From assembly GCA_026982145.1 (NCBI GenBank), contig JALSHQ010000410.1, positions 1 to 7,373 of the forward strand: 7,373 bases of DNA, given 5' to 3'. The position numbers were made by a program, and so were the translations under genes. This document shows positions 1 to 5,881 of this stretch, piece by piece. Positions within the stretch are counted from its first letter, which is position 1; the number at the start of each line of letters is the position of its first letter. The notes beneath the pieces were generated by a model that was not told the origin of the DNA, searched no databases, and worked only from the letters and a program-made list of their open reading frames with translations. The DNA comes from Gammaproteobacteria bacterium (GTDB lineage: Bacteria; Pseudomonadota; Gammaproteobacteria; SZUA-140).

Positions 1-5
1 CGAGA

Positions 6-560
6 TTATTGCTTGAGTGGCCGTTTTTGCAGTTTGCGCTGTAATGTGCGCCGATGCATGTTGAGCTGGCGCGCTGCGGCAGAGATGTTGCCATTGCAAC
101 CGCTGAGCACTTTCTGAATATGTTCCCACTCGACTCGGTTCACAGACATCGGCTTAGTGGTCACAGGTGTATTGCTATCGCCCTCAATTTTATAAAAGGC
201 TCGCATGACATCATCAGCATCAGCAGGCTTTGAGAGATAATGAGTGGCGCCGAGTTTTATCGCTTCGACGGCAGTCGCGATACTGGCATACCCTGTGAGC
301 ACCACGATGCGGGTGTGGGTGTCGAGTGCTTTGAGCCGCTTAACCAGCACCAGCCCAGAGGGCCCGGGCATGTTGAGGTCAACCACCGCAAACTCAGGTG
401 GGTTCTGCTCCGCAAGCACAATCGCATCATCCACATTATTGGCAACCGAGACCTCAAGGCCGCGCTTGCTGAGCGCCTGGCTCAAGACATAACAGAAGGT
501 CTCGTCATCATCTACCAGCAGCAGTGACGGTGTGTCGTGAAGTGGCTTGCGGCGGCTCAT
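6..560 (-). CDS. regA: RegA/PrrA-family redox response regulator
   Basis: This is a 184-residue DNA-binding response regulator, the usual size for RegA/PrrA/ActR/RoxR. The receiver domain (about residues 10-125) has the acidic pocket D17-D18-D19, the phospho-acceptor D61 in VDLNMPGPSG, the switch residue T89 in LTGYAS and K111 in SKPAD. A linker leads to a Fis-type helix-turn-helix at about 157-177; the segment LNMHRRTLQRKL is the near-invariant recognition region of this family. The ATG overlaps the TGA of the upstream kinase gene as ATGA (557-560), so translation is probably coupled; an AAAGGG lies further upstream inside regB. The cognate kinase is next door, so the pair is complete. In known systems phosphorylated RegA controls respiration, carbon or nitrogen fixation and cytochrome genes; the target set here is inferred only from the box at 1909-1925. 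Confidence 0.96.
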   Translation of the reverse strand: MSRRKPLHDTPSLLLVDDDETFCYVLSQALSKRGLEVSVANNVDDAIVLAEQNPPEFAVVDLNMPGPSGLVLVKRLKALDTHTRIVVLTGYASIATAVEAIKLGATHYLSKPADADDVMRAFYKIEGDSNTPVTTKPMSVNRVEWEHIQKVLSGCNGNISAAARQLNMHRRTLQRKLQKRPLKQ

Positions 561-1846
561 CTGTTTATCAATAGCCCTTTCAAAGGCAGACGGATCTTCA
601 CCCGGGCGCCGCCACCTTTGCGGTTATCAATTGCAATTTTGCCGCCGAGGCGTTCAATGACTGCATGGGCGAGAAATAGCCCCAGCCCTTGCCCCTCTTT
701 TTTGGTTGTAAAAAAAGGGGTGCCCACCGCAGCTTGGGCGGTTGCATTGAGTCCCTTGCCGCGATCATTAATTTCTAGCCAGAGCTGTTCGTTGTCCCAA
801 TCTGCAATCATTTCGACCGCTTGGGGAGAGGCGTCGGCTGCATTGTTGAGAATGTTGATGAGTGCTTGACTGATCGTCTCATCCACAACAATTTGTGGCG
901 CAGGTTGTGCACCGTGCCAACGGGGTTGGAGTGTGACCGTTGGGCGCATCAAGTGCCACTGCTGCAGCACCTGATTAAGATAATGATCGAGTGGCAGTTG
1001 TATGATCTCTTCTGCGCGTGACTGCCCAGTACGGGCAGATATTTGTGTCAAAGTCTGTTTGCAGCGTTCAATTTGTTCTCGTAGTATCTTGGTCTGTTCG
1101 GTCTGTTCGGACATTTCGGGTCGGTGGATTAGCGCATTCTGCAGCTCTTTTGAGATCACCGCCATTGTGGCCAGCGGCGTGCCAAGTTCGTGTGCCGCGC
1201 CCGCTGCGAAGGTGCCGAGCGATACTAAGTGTTCATCTCGAAGTGCTTTCTCGCGTGCTTCAGCAAGCGTATGTTCGCGTTCACGTAGTGAATCTGCCAG
1301 CTTCACTACAAAGAACAGAATCAGCCCAACGCCGAGCAGAAAACTAAACCACATGCCGATGATATGTTGATTAAAATCACCGCTCTGATGTGCCCCCACA
1401 CTGTGCAGTGGGGTGAAAAAAAACATCAGGAAGGTATAGCTAGCGATGGTGATTCCAGCCATTCCCCAAGCATAACGGGGTGGCGCGGTGGTGGCGACAA
1501 TCACCAGCGGTAAAAGCAGCAGCGAAACAAAAGGGTTGGCAGAGCCGCCAGTGAGGAAAAGCATGGCGCTGAGTGCAGCCACATCAATCGTAAGCTGCAG
1601 AAAGAAAGTGTTGATTGTGACCAGCGGCTGGGCGCGCAACTGTAGCCATGAAATGACATTAAGTATCCCGTAAATCGAAATCACGATGATGAGGGGGAGT
1701 AGTGGAACGTGTAGATTGAGTTTAGATGACGCGGCGACAACCCCAAGAAGATAGCAGACAATCACGGCATTTCTGAGCACAAAAAGGTGTTTCAGATTGT
1801 GAGCGATAGAGCTATCGGGTGTGGCGGCAGACGGTATAAACATCAC
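557..1846 (-). CDS. regB: RegB/PrrB-family redox sensor histidine kinase
   Basis: This 429-residue inner-membrane kinase has about six hydrophobic segments between residues 20 and 182. The quinone-binding signature GGxxNPF of RegB is present as GGSANPF (100-106). A cytoplasmic linker leads to the H-box, with H219 in AAHELGTPLATMA, and to the ATPase domain: N-box NILNNAADAS (331-340), DRGKGL (361-366), TPFFTTK (376-382) and GQGLGL (385-390). C262 in IERCKQTL matches the redox-active cysteine of RegB (Cys265 in Rhodobacter capsulatus), so both known sensing elements appear intact. The first two codons are GTG (1846) and ATG (1843); neither has a clear Shine-Dalgarno, and ATG at 1843 may be the true start. 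It is the first gene of a regB-regA operon with a promoter in the divergent region. No senC/sco-like gene, which often lies next to regA, is visible here. Confidence 0.95.
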   Translation of the reverse strand: MMFIPSAATPDSSIAHNLKHLFVLRNAVIVCYLLGVVAASSKLNLHVPLLPLIIVISIYGILNVISWLQLRAQPLVTINTFFLQLTIDVAALSAMLFLTGGSANPFVSLLLLPLVIVATTAPPRYAWGMAGITIASYTFLMFFFTPLHSVGAHQSGDFNQHIIGMWFSFLLGVGLILFFVVKLADSLREREHTLAEAREKALRDEHLVSLGTFAAGAAHELGTPLATMAVISKELQNALIHRPEMSEQTEQTKILREQIERCKQTLTQISARTGQSRAEEIIQLPLDHYLNQVLQQWHLMRPTVTLQPRWHGAQPAPQIVVDETISQALINILNNAADASPQAVEMIADWDNEQLWLEINDRGKGLNATAQAAVGTPFFTTKKEGQGLGLFLAHAVIERLGGKIAIDNRKGGGARVKIRLPLKGLLINR

Positions 1847-1880
1847 AAAATGGTAGGTTCAGGGTGTCATTTCTAGAATT

Positions 1881-1909
1881 ATTATACCGTGCTCAGGCTG
1901 AGGTGTCGT
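1881..1909 (-). promoter_or_regulatory. Predicted sigma70-type promoter of regBA
   Basis: Reading the minus strand, ACGACA (1909-1904, four of six matches to TTGACA) is followed after exactly 17 bases by a perfect TATAAT (1886-1881). Transcription would start near 1874, leaving a leader of about 30 bases before the kinase gene. The weak -35, with the RegA-like box directly upstream and overlapping it by one base, is the arrangement expected of an activator-assisted promoter. The motif match is seen in the sequence; promoter activity is inferred. Confidence 0.65.
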
Positions 1910-1942
1910 GCGACAAGATGTCGCAGGATGACATTACCTCAG
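1898..1942. repeat. Outer inverted repeat enclosing the RegA box
   Basis: CTGAGGT (1898-1904) and ACCTCAG (1936-1942) are perfect 7-bp inverted arms separated by 31 bp. They enclose the RegA-like box, with centres 3 bp apart (1920 and 1917). No T-run follows, so it is not a terminator. It may be a second operator or an extended binding region; it could also be chance. Confidence 0.4.
1909..1925. promoter_or_regulatory. Predicted RegA/PrrA binding box
   Basis: TGCGACA-AGA-TGTCGCA is a perfect 7-bp inverted repeat with a 3-bp spacer. It contains GCGAC-N5-GTCGC, which fits the RegA/PrrA consensus GCGNC-spacer-GNCGC. Its centre (1917) lies about 43 bp upstream of the predicted regBA start and about 100 bp upstream of the GTG of the divergent cytochrome gene. 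Further half-sites flank it: TGTCG at 1904-1908 and TGACA at 1929-1933. Because the matching regulator is encoded next door, autoregulation and control of the divergent gene are likely; binding itself is inferred. Confidence 0.7.
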
Positions 1943-1957
1943 AGGTGATGGTCGATG
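1928..1957 (+). promoter_or_regulatory. Weak candidate promoter for the multihaem lipoprotein
   Basis: ATGACA (1928-1933) matches the -35 consensus at five of six positions and begins two bases after the RegA-like box, mirroring the arrangement on the other strand. At the right distance (1951-1957) there is only a poor -10 (GTCGAT or TCGATG), so any promoter here would depend strongly on an activator. An alternative -10-like TAGATT lies at 1965-1970 without a matching -35. Tentative. Confidence 0.25.
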
Positions 1958-2018
1958 AGTGGGCTAGATTAAGGTACGCTTCACCCTCTGGACTAATTTT
2001 GATTAAGGTGCCTGATTT

Positions 2019-3350
2019 GTGACTAAAACCCGCGTGATGAAACCCCAGTGGCTAAAGGTGTGTATGTTAATGCTGGTAGCACTGCTGAGCAGTTGTGTGA
2101 CGGTGCCGGAAAGCGATGCGCCACGGCAGGCGATGTTGGTCTATTCTGGCAATCTTGATGGTGAGCTAGAACCTTGTGGTTGTAGTGAATTTGGTAATCA
2201 AGGCGGGATCAAGCGCCGTGTAAAAATGATTGATGAACTGCGCGCATCAAATCCAGATCTGTTTCTGATTTCAGCGGGCGGGCTGTTGATTAGTGAGTTA
2301 CCGCAGGATCGCCTCACCAGTGACTACATCCTCAAAGGGATGGCGGCGCTCAGCTACGATGCGATTGGGGTGCAGTGGCGTGATCTCGCTTTTGGAGCGT
2401 CATTTTTGCAATCACACGCGTTGCCGCTGGTGGTGAGTAACTGGCGCGGGGAGGGCTTTCCCGCAATGCGAAAGAGCCACCGCGGCGGAGTGACGCTGAG
2501 CTATTTTCAGTGGCTCGACCCGGCACAATCACCACAAGGGGAGATGAAAAGGGAGTATGCATCGGTGAGTGATGACGTCGCCCAATTAGATGCACGACTC
2601 AAAGCTGCAAGAGACCGGGGTGAGGTGACGCTGCTGGCAACCACACTGTCACTCGCTGAAGCGCAGCAGCAGTTGCCACTGGAGCATGTTTCAATCTTGA
2701 TCATCGAGTCCAATTACGAACACTATAAAACACCAGTGATGATCGATAATATGCTGGTACTGCAGCCCGGTTCACGTGGCATGCGGCTGGCATCTGTTGA
2801 TTTGGAGGTCGATAAAAAGGGCAGCATTACCCAATGGCAACATAAAGTGACGCCACTGCCGCCGACAGTAGGTGATGCGCCTCGCATGGCTGCGTGGTAT
2901 GAGCGTTACAATCGTGATGTGAAGGCGGCCTACCAAAAGAGCGTTGCCCTGCGCAAAGCGCAGCAGTCAGGCAGTAGCCCATTTGTGGGTGCGCAGGTGT
3001 GCCAAGCGTGTCATCAGGCTGAGCATAAAGCGTGGGTGAAGTCGCGCCACAGCGACGCCTTTTACACGCTGCAGGATGTGAATAAGGCGTTTGATCCTAA
3101 CTGCATCATCTGTCATACCGTTGGCTTTAATCGTGATGGCGGTTTTATCGATCCGGAATCAACGCCTGCTTTGATGCATGTGCAGTGCGAGTCGTGCCAC
3201 GGTGCGGCACGTGCGCATGTGGAATCATCAGGGCAGGTGCCGGTTGAGCAGACGCGCAAACCGAAGCACGAAGTGTGCACACAATGCCACAATGCAACGC
3301 ATAGCCCACAGTTTAGCGTGGCGCGTTATTGGCCGAAGATTCGGCATTAA
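2019..3350 (+). CDS. Lipoprotein: inactive UshA/metallophosphatase-like domain fused to tetrahaem cytochrome c554-like domain
   Basis: This is a 443-residue predicted exported lipoprotein. A GTG start is chosen because AAGGTG (2005-2010) sits 8 bases upstream; ATG at 2037 is an alternative. The hydrophobic signal ends in the lipobox LSSC with C26 as the lipidation site. Residues about 38-280 follow the UshA/5'-nucleotidase phosphoesterase fold (YDAIGVQWRDLAFG at 113-126; MLVLQPGSRGMRLASVDLEV further on). The metal-ligand motifs are replaced: NDxHG by GNLDG (44-48), AGD by AGG (86-88) and GNHE by QWRD (119-122). In their place is a CGC motif, EPCGCS (51-56). The C-terminal part has four haem c motifs: CQACH (328), CIICH (362), CESCH (390) and CTQCH (420), plus W-x-K-S-R-H-S-D-A typical of the cytochrome c554 family, where that His is probably a distal haem ligand. 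It is probably a periplasmic or outer-membrane electron-transfer protein; partner and substrate are unknown. It is divergent from regBA across a RegA-like box. Confidence 0.9.
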   Translation: MTKTRVMKPQWLKVCMLMLVALLSSCVTVPESDAPRQAMLVYSGNLDGELEPCGCSEFGNQGGIKRRVKMIDELRASNPDLFLISAGGLLISELPQDRLTSDYILKGMAALSYDAIGVQWRDLAFGASFLQSHALPLVVSNWRGEGFPAMRKSHRGGVTLSYFQWLDPAQSPQGEMKREYASVSDDVAQLDARLKAARDRGEVTLLATTLSLAEAQQQLPLEHVSILIIESNYEHYKTPVMIDNMLVLQPGSRGMRLASVDLEVDKKGSITQWQHKVTPLPPTVGDAPRMAAWYERYNRDVKAAYQKSVALRKAQQSGSSPFVGAQVCQACHQAEHKAWVKSRHSDAFYTLQDVNKAFDPNCIICHTVGFNRDGGFIDPESTPALMHVQCESCHGAARAHVESSGQVPVEQTRKPKHEVCTQCHNATHSPQFSVARYWPKIRH

Positions 3351-3380
3351 GCAAGCGGTGCGCCACATTTGATTCTTGCG

Positions 3381-3386
3381 TACAAT
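3381..3386 (+). promoter_or_regulatory. Possible -10 element before the monohaem cytochrome gene
   Basis: TACAAT lies in the 89-bp gap between the two cytochrome genes, about 53 bp upstream of the ATG. No convincing -35 is found at 17 bp (GTGCGC at 3358-3363), so this is only a hint that the second cytochrome may have its own start in addition to read-through from the first. Confidence 0.2.
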
Positions 3387-3439
3387 GAGTGCGTTTTTAG
3401 TTAAACGATAGTCTTTTTGACTTTAGAGGTTGGGTTGTT

Positions 3440-3763
3440 ATGAGGTATCTCGCAATTGCGGCAGTGGTGATGCTTATCCTAGTGGGGGTGATTTTCAACA
3501 CGGCGGGTAAAAAAATGATGGAGGCCACCACAGATGAGGTGGCTGAGGCTGTGCTACCTGAGCCAGCGTCGGCCGGCGCAGGTCTGTACCGGCAATATTG
3601 TAAGCAGTGCCACGGGCTGCCTGAGATAGAGACCCACACGGCAGAAGATTGGCCGCGTGCGGTTGAACGTATGATGAAGAACATGTCGGCCAGCGGGCAG
3701 CAGATGCCAGATGCAGGCGAACATGATTTGATTGTGAACTATCTGGTTCGGAACGCAAAGTAG
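3440..3763 (+). CDS. Membrane-anchored monohaem cytochrome c
   Basis: This 107-residue small class I cytochrome c has an N-terminal uncleaved anchor or signal segment (residues 3-19, AIAAVVMLILVGVIF), an Ala/Glu/Pro-rich linker (about 28-46) and a compact haem domain. The single haem motif is CKQCH (54-58), and M89 in QQMPD is the likely sixth ligand before the final helix (LIVNYLV). The W71 and ERMMKNM pattern resembles small donor/acceptor cytochromes such as the haem subunits of sulfite dehydrogenases, but this is not enough to name a partner. AGAGGT (3425-3430) precedes the ATG by 9 bases. It lies 89 bp downstream of the multihaem lipoprotein on the same strand and 9 bp before ampD. Inferred role: passing electrons between periplasmic redox proteins and the respiratory chain, perhaps to or from the multihaem protein. 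Confidence 0.9.
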   Translation: MRYLAIAAVVMLILVGVIFNTAGKKMMEATTDEVAEAVLPEPASAGAGLYRQYCKQCHGLPEIETHTAEDWPRAVERMMKNMSASGQQMPDAGEHDLIVNYLVRNAK

Positions 3764-3772
3764 GCGACGCGC

Positions 3773-4351
3773 ATGGTATTTAATACGATTGAGCATGGCT
3801 GGTTGACGAATGTCAGCCATCGCTCATCGGTTAACTGTGATGAGCGCCCATCCGGCAGTGTCATCGAGCTGTTAGTGGTGCATGGCATTAGCCTGCCGCC
3901 GGGGGAATTTGGTGAAGGGTGGATTGAAGATCTCTTTTGTAACCAGCTCGACCCCGAAGCGCACCCCGCTTTTGCTGAGATCGCTGCATTACGAGTCTCT
4001 GCCCATCTGTTAATTCGTCGTGACGGCACCACAGTTCAGTTTGTCCCTTTTGAAAAGCGCGCATGGCATGCAGGGGAGTCTTGCTTTGAAGGGCGAACGC
4101 GCTGCAACGATTTCTCGATCGGGATCGAGCTTGAGGGGAGTGATGATGCGCCATATGACCCGGCACAGTATCGAATGCTGGCGCGTTTAGCGCGGCTGCT
4201 GATGGTCACTTATCCCGCCATCACCGCTGAGCGCATTGTGGGGCATAGCGATGTGGCACCGGGACGAAAAACTGACCCCGGTGCTTCTTTTGATTGGTCG
4301 CGATTTCGTGCGATGCTGCAGGATGATCTCTACTCGGCAAGTGAGGTGTGA
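3773..4351 (+). CDS. ampD: 1,6-anhydro-N-acetylmuramyl-L-alanine amidase AmpD
   Basis: This 192-residue cytoplasmic zinc amidase cleaves the lactyl-L-alanine bond of anhydro-muropeptides during peptidoglycan recycling. The family (Amidase_2, N-acetylmuramoyl-L-alanine amidase) is clear from the zinc ligands H37 (VVHGIS), H158 (GHSDVAPG) and D168 (KTDPG) and from the catalytic E119 (IGIELEG) and K166; these correspond to H34, H154, D164, E116 and K162 of the Escherichia coli enzyme. GRKTDPG is diagnostic for AmpD rather than the periplasmic amidases, and no signal peptide is present. Length is close to the usual 180-190. The ATG starts 9 bp after the stop of the cytochrome gene with only a weak ribosome site, so it is probably co-transcribed. 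There is no ampE or ampG neighbour and no beta-lactamase gene in the window. In other bacteria loss of AmpD derepresses AmpR-controlled beta-lactamase. Confidence 0.95.
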   Translation: MVFNTIEHGWLTNVSHRSSVNCDERPSGSVIELLVVHGISLPPGEFGEGWIEDLFCNQLDPEAHPAFAEIAALRVSAHLLIRRDGTTVQFVPFEKRAWHAGESCFEGRTRCNDFSIGIELEGSDDAPYDPAQYRMLARLARLLMVTYPAITAERIVGHSDVAPGRKTDPGASFDWSRFRAMLQDDLYSASEV

Positions 4352-4437
4352 CGTACTGATCTCATCTGCTCGCCAATTATATTGAAATGGTTGAGCTTGG
4401 CCGCTTGATATGAGTTCATGAATAAGCTAGAGGTGCC
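4352..4437. other. Convergent intergenic gap
   Basis: These 86 bp separate ampD from the convergent PanE-like gene. I find no GC-rich hairpin followed by T-runs on either strand. A loose inverted repeat (TGATCTCAT at 4357-4365 against ATGAGTTCA at 4410-4418, one mismatch) has a 44-base loop and is too open for an intrinsic terminator. Confidence 0.5.
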
Positions 4438-5205
4438 TTAATGTTGTTTCGCCGCAATCTCTTTTAGTTGAGGTGTTGCAATGCCAGCATCGGCTGCGAG
4501 CGCAAGTGCGCGTGTCAGCCTAGCGGGCGCTGAGCGCCCCATGCATTTGTGAGCGAGGTCGCCATTGAATGCCTCGACCATGCCATCGATCAATTTTTCA
4601 CGCGGCAGTGTGGTGGCTGTTAAATGTGCTTGCAGGTCAATAATTTCATTGGCGACGGCTGTTGCGCAGGTGCGATGTTCTGCCCATAACTCACCCACCG
4701 TGCCACCCGTTACCATGCCTGCAATGTTTGAGGTAAGGATGTAAACATTTTTACGCACCAGTTCAAAAAGTAGTTCATCTTCACTATCGAGCACACGGCA
4801 AGGGATCTCAATGGCAGCCAGCCCTTCTTTGATTAAGTGGGCATGAGGGCCGAACGCGGGTGAGGGGATGATCACTTTACTAGTCAGCCCTTTTTTCTTC
4901 TCGAACCAGACTGAGATCACCGTGGGGTTGTCGAGTTGATGTTGCTGCCAGTCTCTCGGCAGCAGTTCATTTTGCAGCAGTGCGAGTTTGTTGCGCCAAG
5001 GGGTGGGTATTTGCGAGAGTGTTGAGTGAAGATCCCCTTCAGCGACGGCCAGCAGTACCAGTTCGGGCGGCGGAATGGTGTCGGCCGCAGCCGCCATATC
5101 ATCACCACGCGTGATGGGGTAGACCGGGTGGCCGTTGCGAAGAAAGCCGCGCGCAAAAACACTGCCCATTTCACCCATGCCGATCACTACAATTGCTGAC
5201 TTCAT
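4438..5205 (-). CDS. NAD(P)-binding PanE/ketopantoate-reductase-like protein, substrate unknown
   Basis: The start is placed at the ATG at 5205 (255 residues, MKSAIVVIG), because GGAG (5215-5212) lies 6 bases upstream; an in-frame ATG at 5217 lacks such a site. The N-terminus is a Rossmann fold with GxGxxG as GMGEMG right after the first strand. A second segment, ALLQNELLP, sits where PanE has its conserved Asn. The C-terminal helical part has VRKNVYILTSNIAG, whose Lys and Asn (8 residues apart) match the catalytic Lys and a substrate Asn (K176 and N184) of E. coli ketopantoate reductase. Overall similarity looks low and the insertion VWFEKKKG is not typical, so true 2-dehydropantoate 2-reductase activity is doubtful; a related 3-hydroxyacid dehydrogenase or ProC-like role is possible. 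It is last in the minus-strand group, 43 bp after the adenosyltransferase gene. No panB, panC or other pantothenate gene is nearby. Confidence 0.85.
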   Translation of the reverse strand: MKSAIVVIGMGEMGSVFARGFLRNGHPVYPITRGDDMAAAADTIPPPELVLLAVAEGDLHSTLSQIPTPWRNKLALLQNELLPRDWQQHQLDNPTVISVWFEKKKGLTSKVIIPSPAFGPHAHLIKEGLAAIEIPCRVLDSEDELLFELVRKNVYILTSNIAGMVTGGTVGELWAEHRTCATAVANEIIDLQAHLTATTLPREKLIDGMVEAFNGDLAHKCMGRSAPARLTRALALAADAGIATPQLKEIAAKQH

Positions 5206-5215
5206 CTTTATCTCC
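5206..5215 (-). promoter_or_regulatory. Ribosome binding site deciding the start of the PanE-like gene
   Basis: On the minus strand GGAG (5215-5212) plus six bases precede ATG at 5205. It lies downstream of the alternative ATG at 5217, so the shorter protein, which begins directly at the first Rossmann strand, is preferred. Confidence 0.7.
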
Positions 5216-5248
5216 ATCTAAGGGGCGGTTTCTTTTTGTGATGCCGAG

Positions 5249-5809
5249 CTAAGGCGTTTTCGTGGCGCGCTCAGAGTGCCATAGTGGTTCATTCGTCTCG
5301 GCACTGCGGGCGAGCACCCTTGCGATCACAAACAGCAAATCAGAGAAGCGATTGAGGTATGCGATGGCGTGGCTCTGTTGTGTTGTTGCATCGTTAGCCG
5401 CGATCACGCTGCGTTCTGCGCGGCGGCAAATGGTGCGTGCCATGTGGCAGTGTGCTGCCGCGGGTGTGCCGCCGGGGAGAATAAACTCTTTGAGGGGTGG
5501 CAGGGTTGCGTTGAGCTTTTCCAGCGCACCATCCAGTTGCGCGATCGCCTGTTCAGTAATAAACCCCCGCTCCGGCATGCTGAGTTCGCCGCCGAGGTCA
5601 AACATGCGGTGCTGAGTTTCAGTGAGCAGTGTGCGAATTTCAGGGGGTAATGGGTGAGTTAACACGAGCCCGATACTGCTATTGAGTTCATCAATATCAC
5701 CCATGGCGGTAATCCGTGGGTGATCTTTATTGATGCGGCTGCCATCGGCAAGCCCAGTGGTGCCATTGTCGCCGGTGCGGGTTGCGATTTTTGAAAGCCG
5801 ATGTCCCAT
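5249..5809 (-). CDS. PduO-type cob(I)alamin adenosyltransferase
   Basis: The enzyme transfers the adenosyl group of ATP to cob(I)alamin (or cobinamide/cobyrinate) to make adenosylcobalamin in the cytoplasm. The start at 5809 (186 residues, MGHRLSKI) is preferred over an in-frame ATG at 5842, because the family begins this way and AAGGGA (5818-5813) precedes it. Diagnostic motifs are the N-terminal ATP loop TRTGDNGTTGL (10-20), DELNS (40-44), FILPGG (109-114), the helix RTICRRAERSV (125-135), whose Arg/Glu contact ATP, and YLNRFSDLLF (151-160). Length and domain are complete. It lies 72 bp downstream of the AsmA-like gene and 43 bp upstream of the PanE-like gene, all on one strand, probably one operon. 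No cobalamin riboswitch or other cob/cbi gene is visible in the window. Which corrinoid it serves, salvaged or made de novo, cannot be told. Confidence 0.95.
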   Translation of the reverse strand: MGHRLSKIATRTGDNGTTGLADGSRINKDHPRITAMGDIDELNSSIGLVLTHPLPPEIRTLLTETQHRMFDLGGELSMPERGFITEQAIAQLDGALEKLNATLPPLKEFILPGGTPAAAHCHMARTICRRAERSVIAANDATTQQSHAIAYLNRFSDLLFVIARVLARSAETNEPLWHSERATKTP

Positions 5810-5881
5810 AGATCCCTTAAACGTGCTGTATAAAGCGGCCATTGTAGCGTGAGTTTCGGTTGGGGGGTAGCGAATGAACGC

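Noticed and set aside
240..527. Plus-strand open frames opposite regA and regB
   Set aside because: They are antisense shadows of two clearly conserved genes, with no ribosome site and no recognisable protein features.
1997..2010. FNR-type half-site TTGATTAAGG before the multihaem gene
   Set aside because: Only one half-site is present with no ATCAA partner, and it overlaps the ribosome binding site.
3041..3056. GTCGC-N6-GCGAC inverted repeat that looks like a RegA-type site
   Set aside because: It lies inside the haem domain coding sequence, and its half-sites are in the everted order relative to the consensus; codons for SRHSD explain it.
4357..4418. Inverted repeat between the convergent genes as a bidirectional terminator
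   Set aside because: The loop is 44 bases, the stem is short and has a mismatch, and there is no T-run.
5810..5842. Extended N-terminus of the adenosyltransferase from the ATG at 5842
   Set aside because: It lacks a ribosome site and adds 11 residues not seen in the family, whereas the ATG at 5809 has AAGGGA and a typical start.
5810..5881. Promoter or cobalamin riboswitch upstream of the adenosyltransferase gene
   Set aside because: TACAAT at 5846-5841 has no matching -35, and a 72-bp gap is too short for a B12 riboswitch; no B12-box-like sequence is seen.
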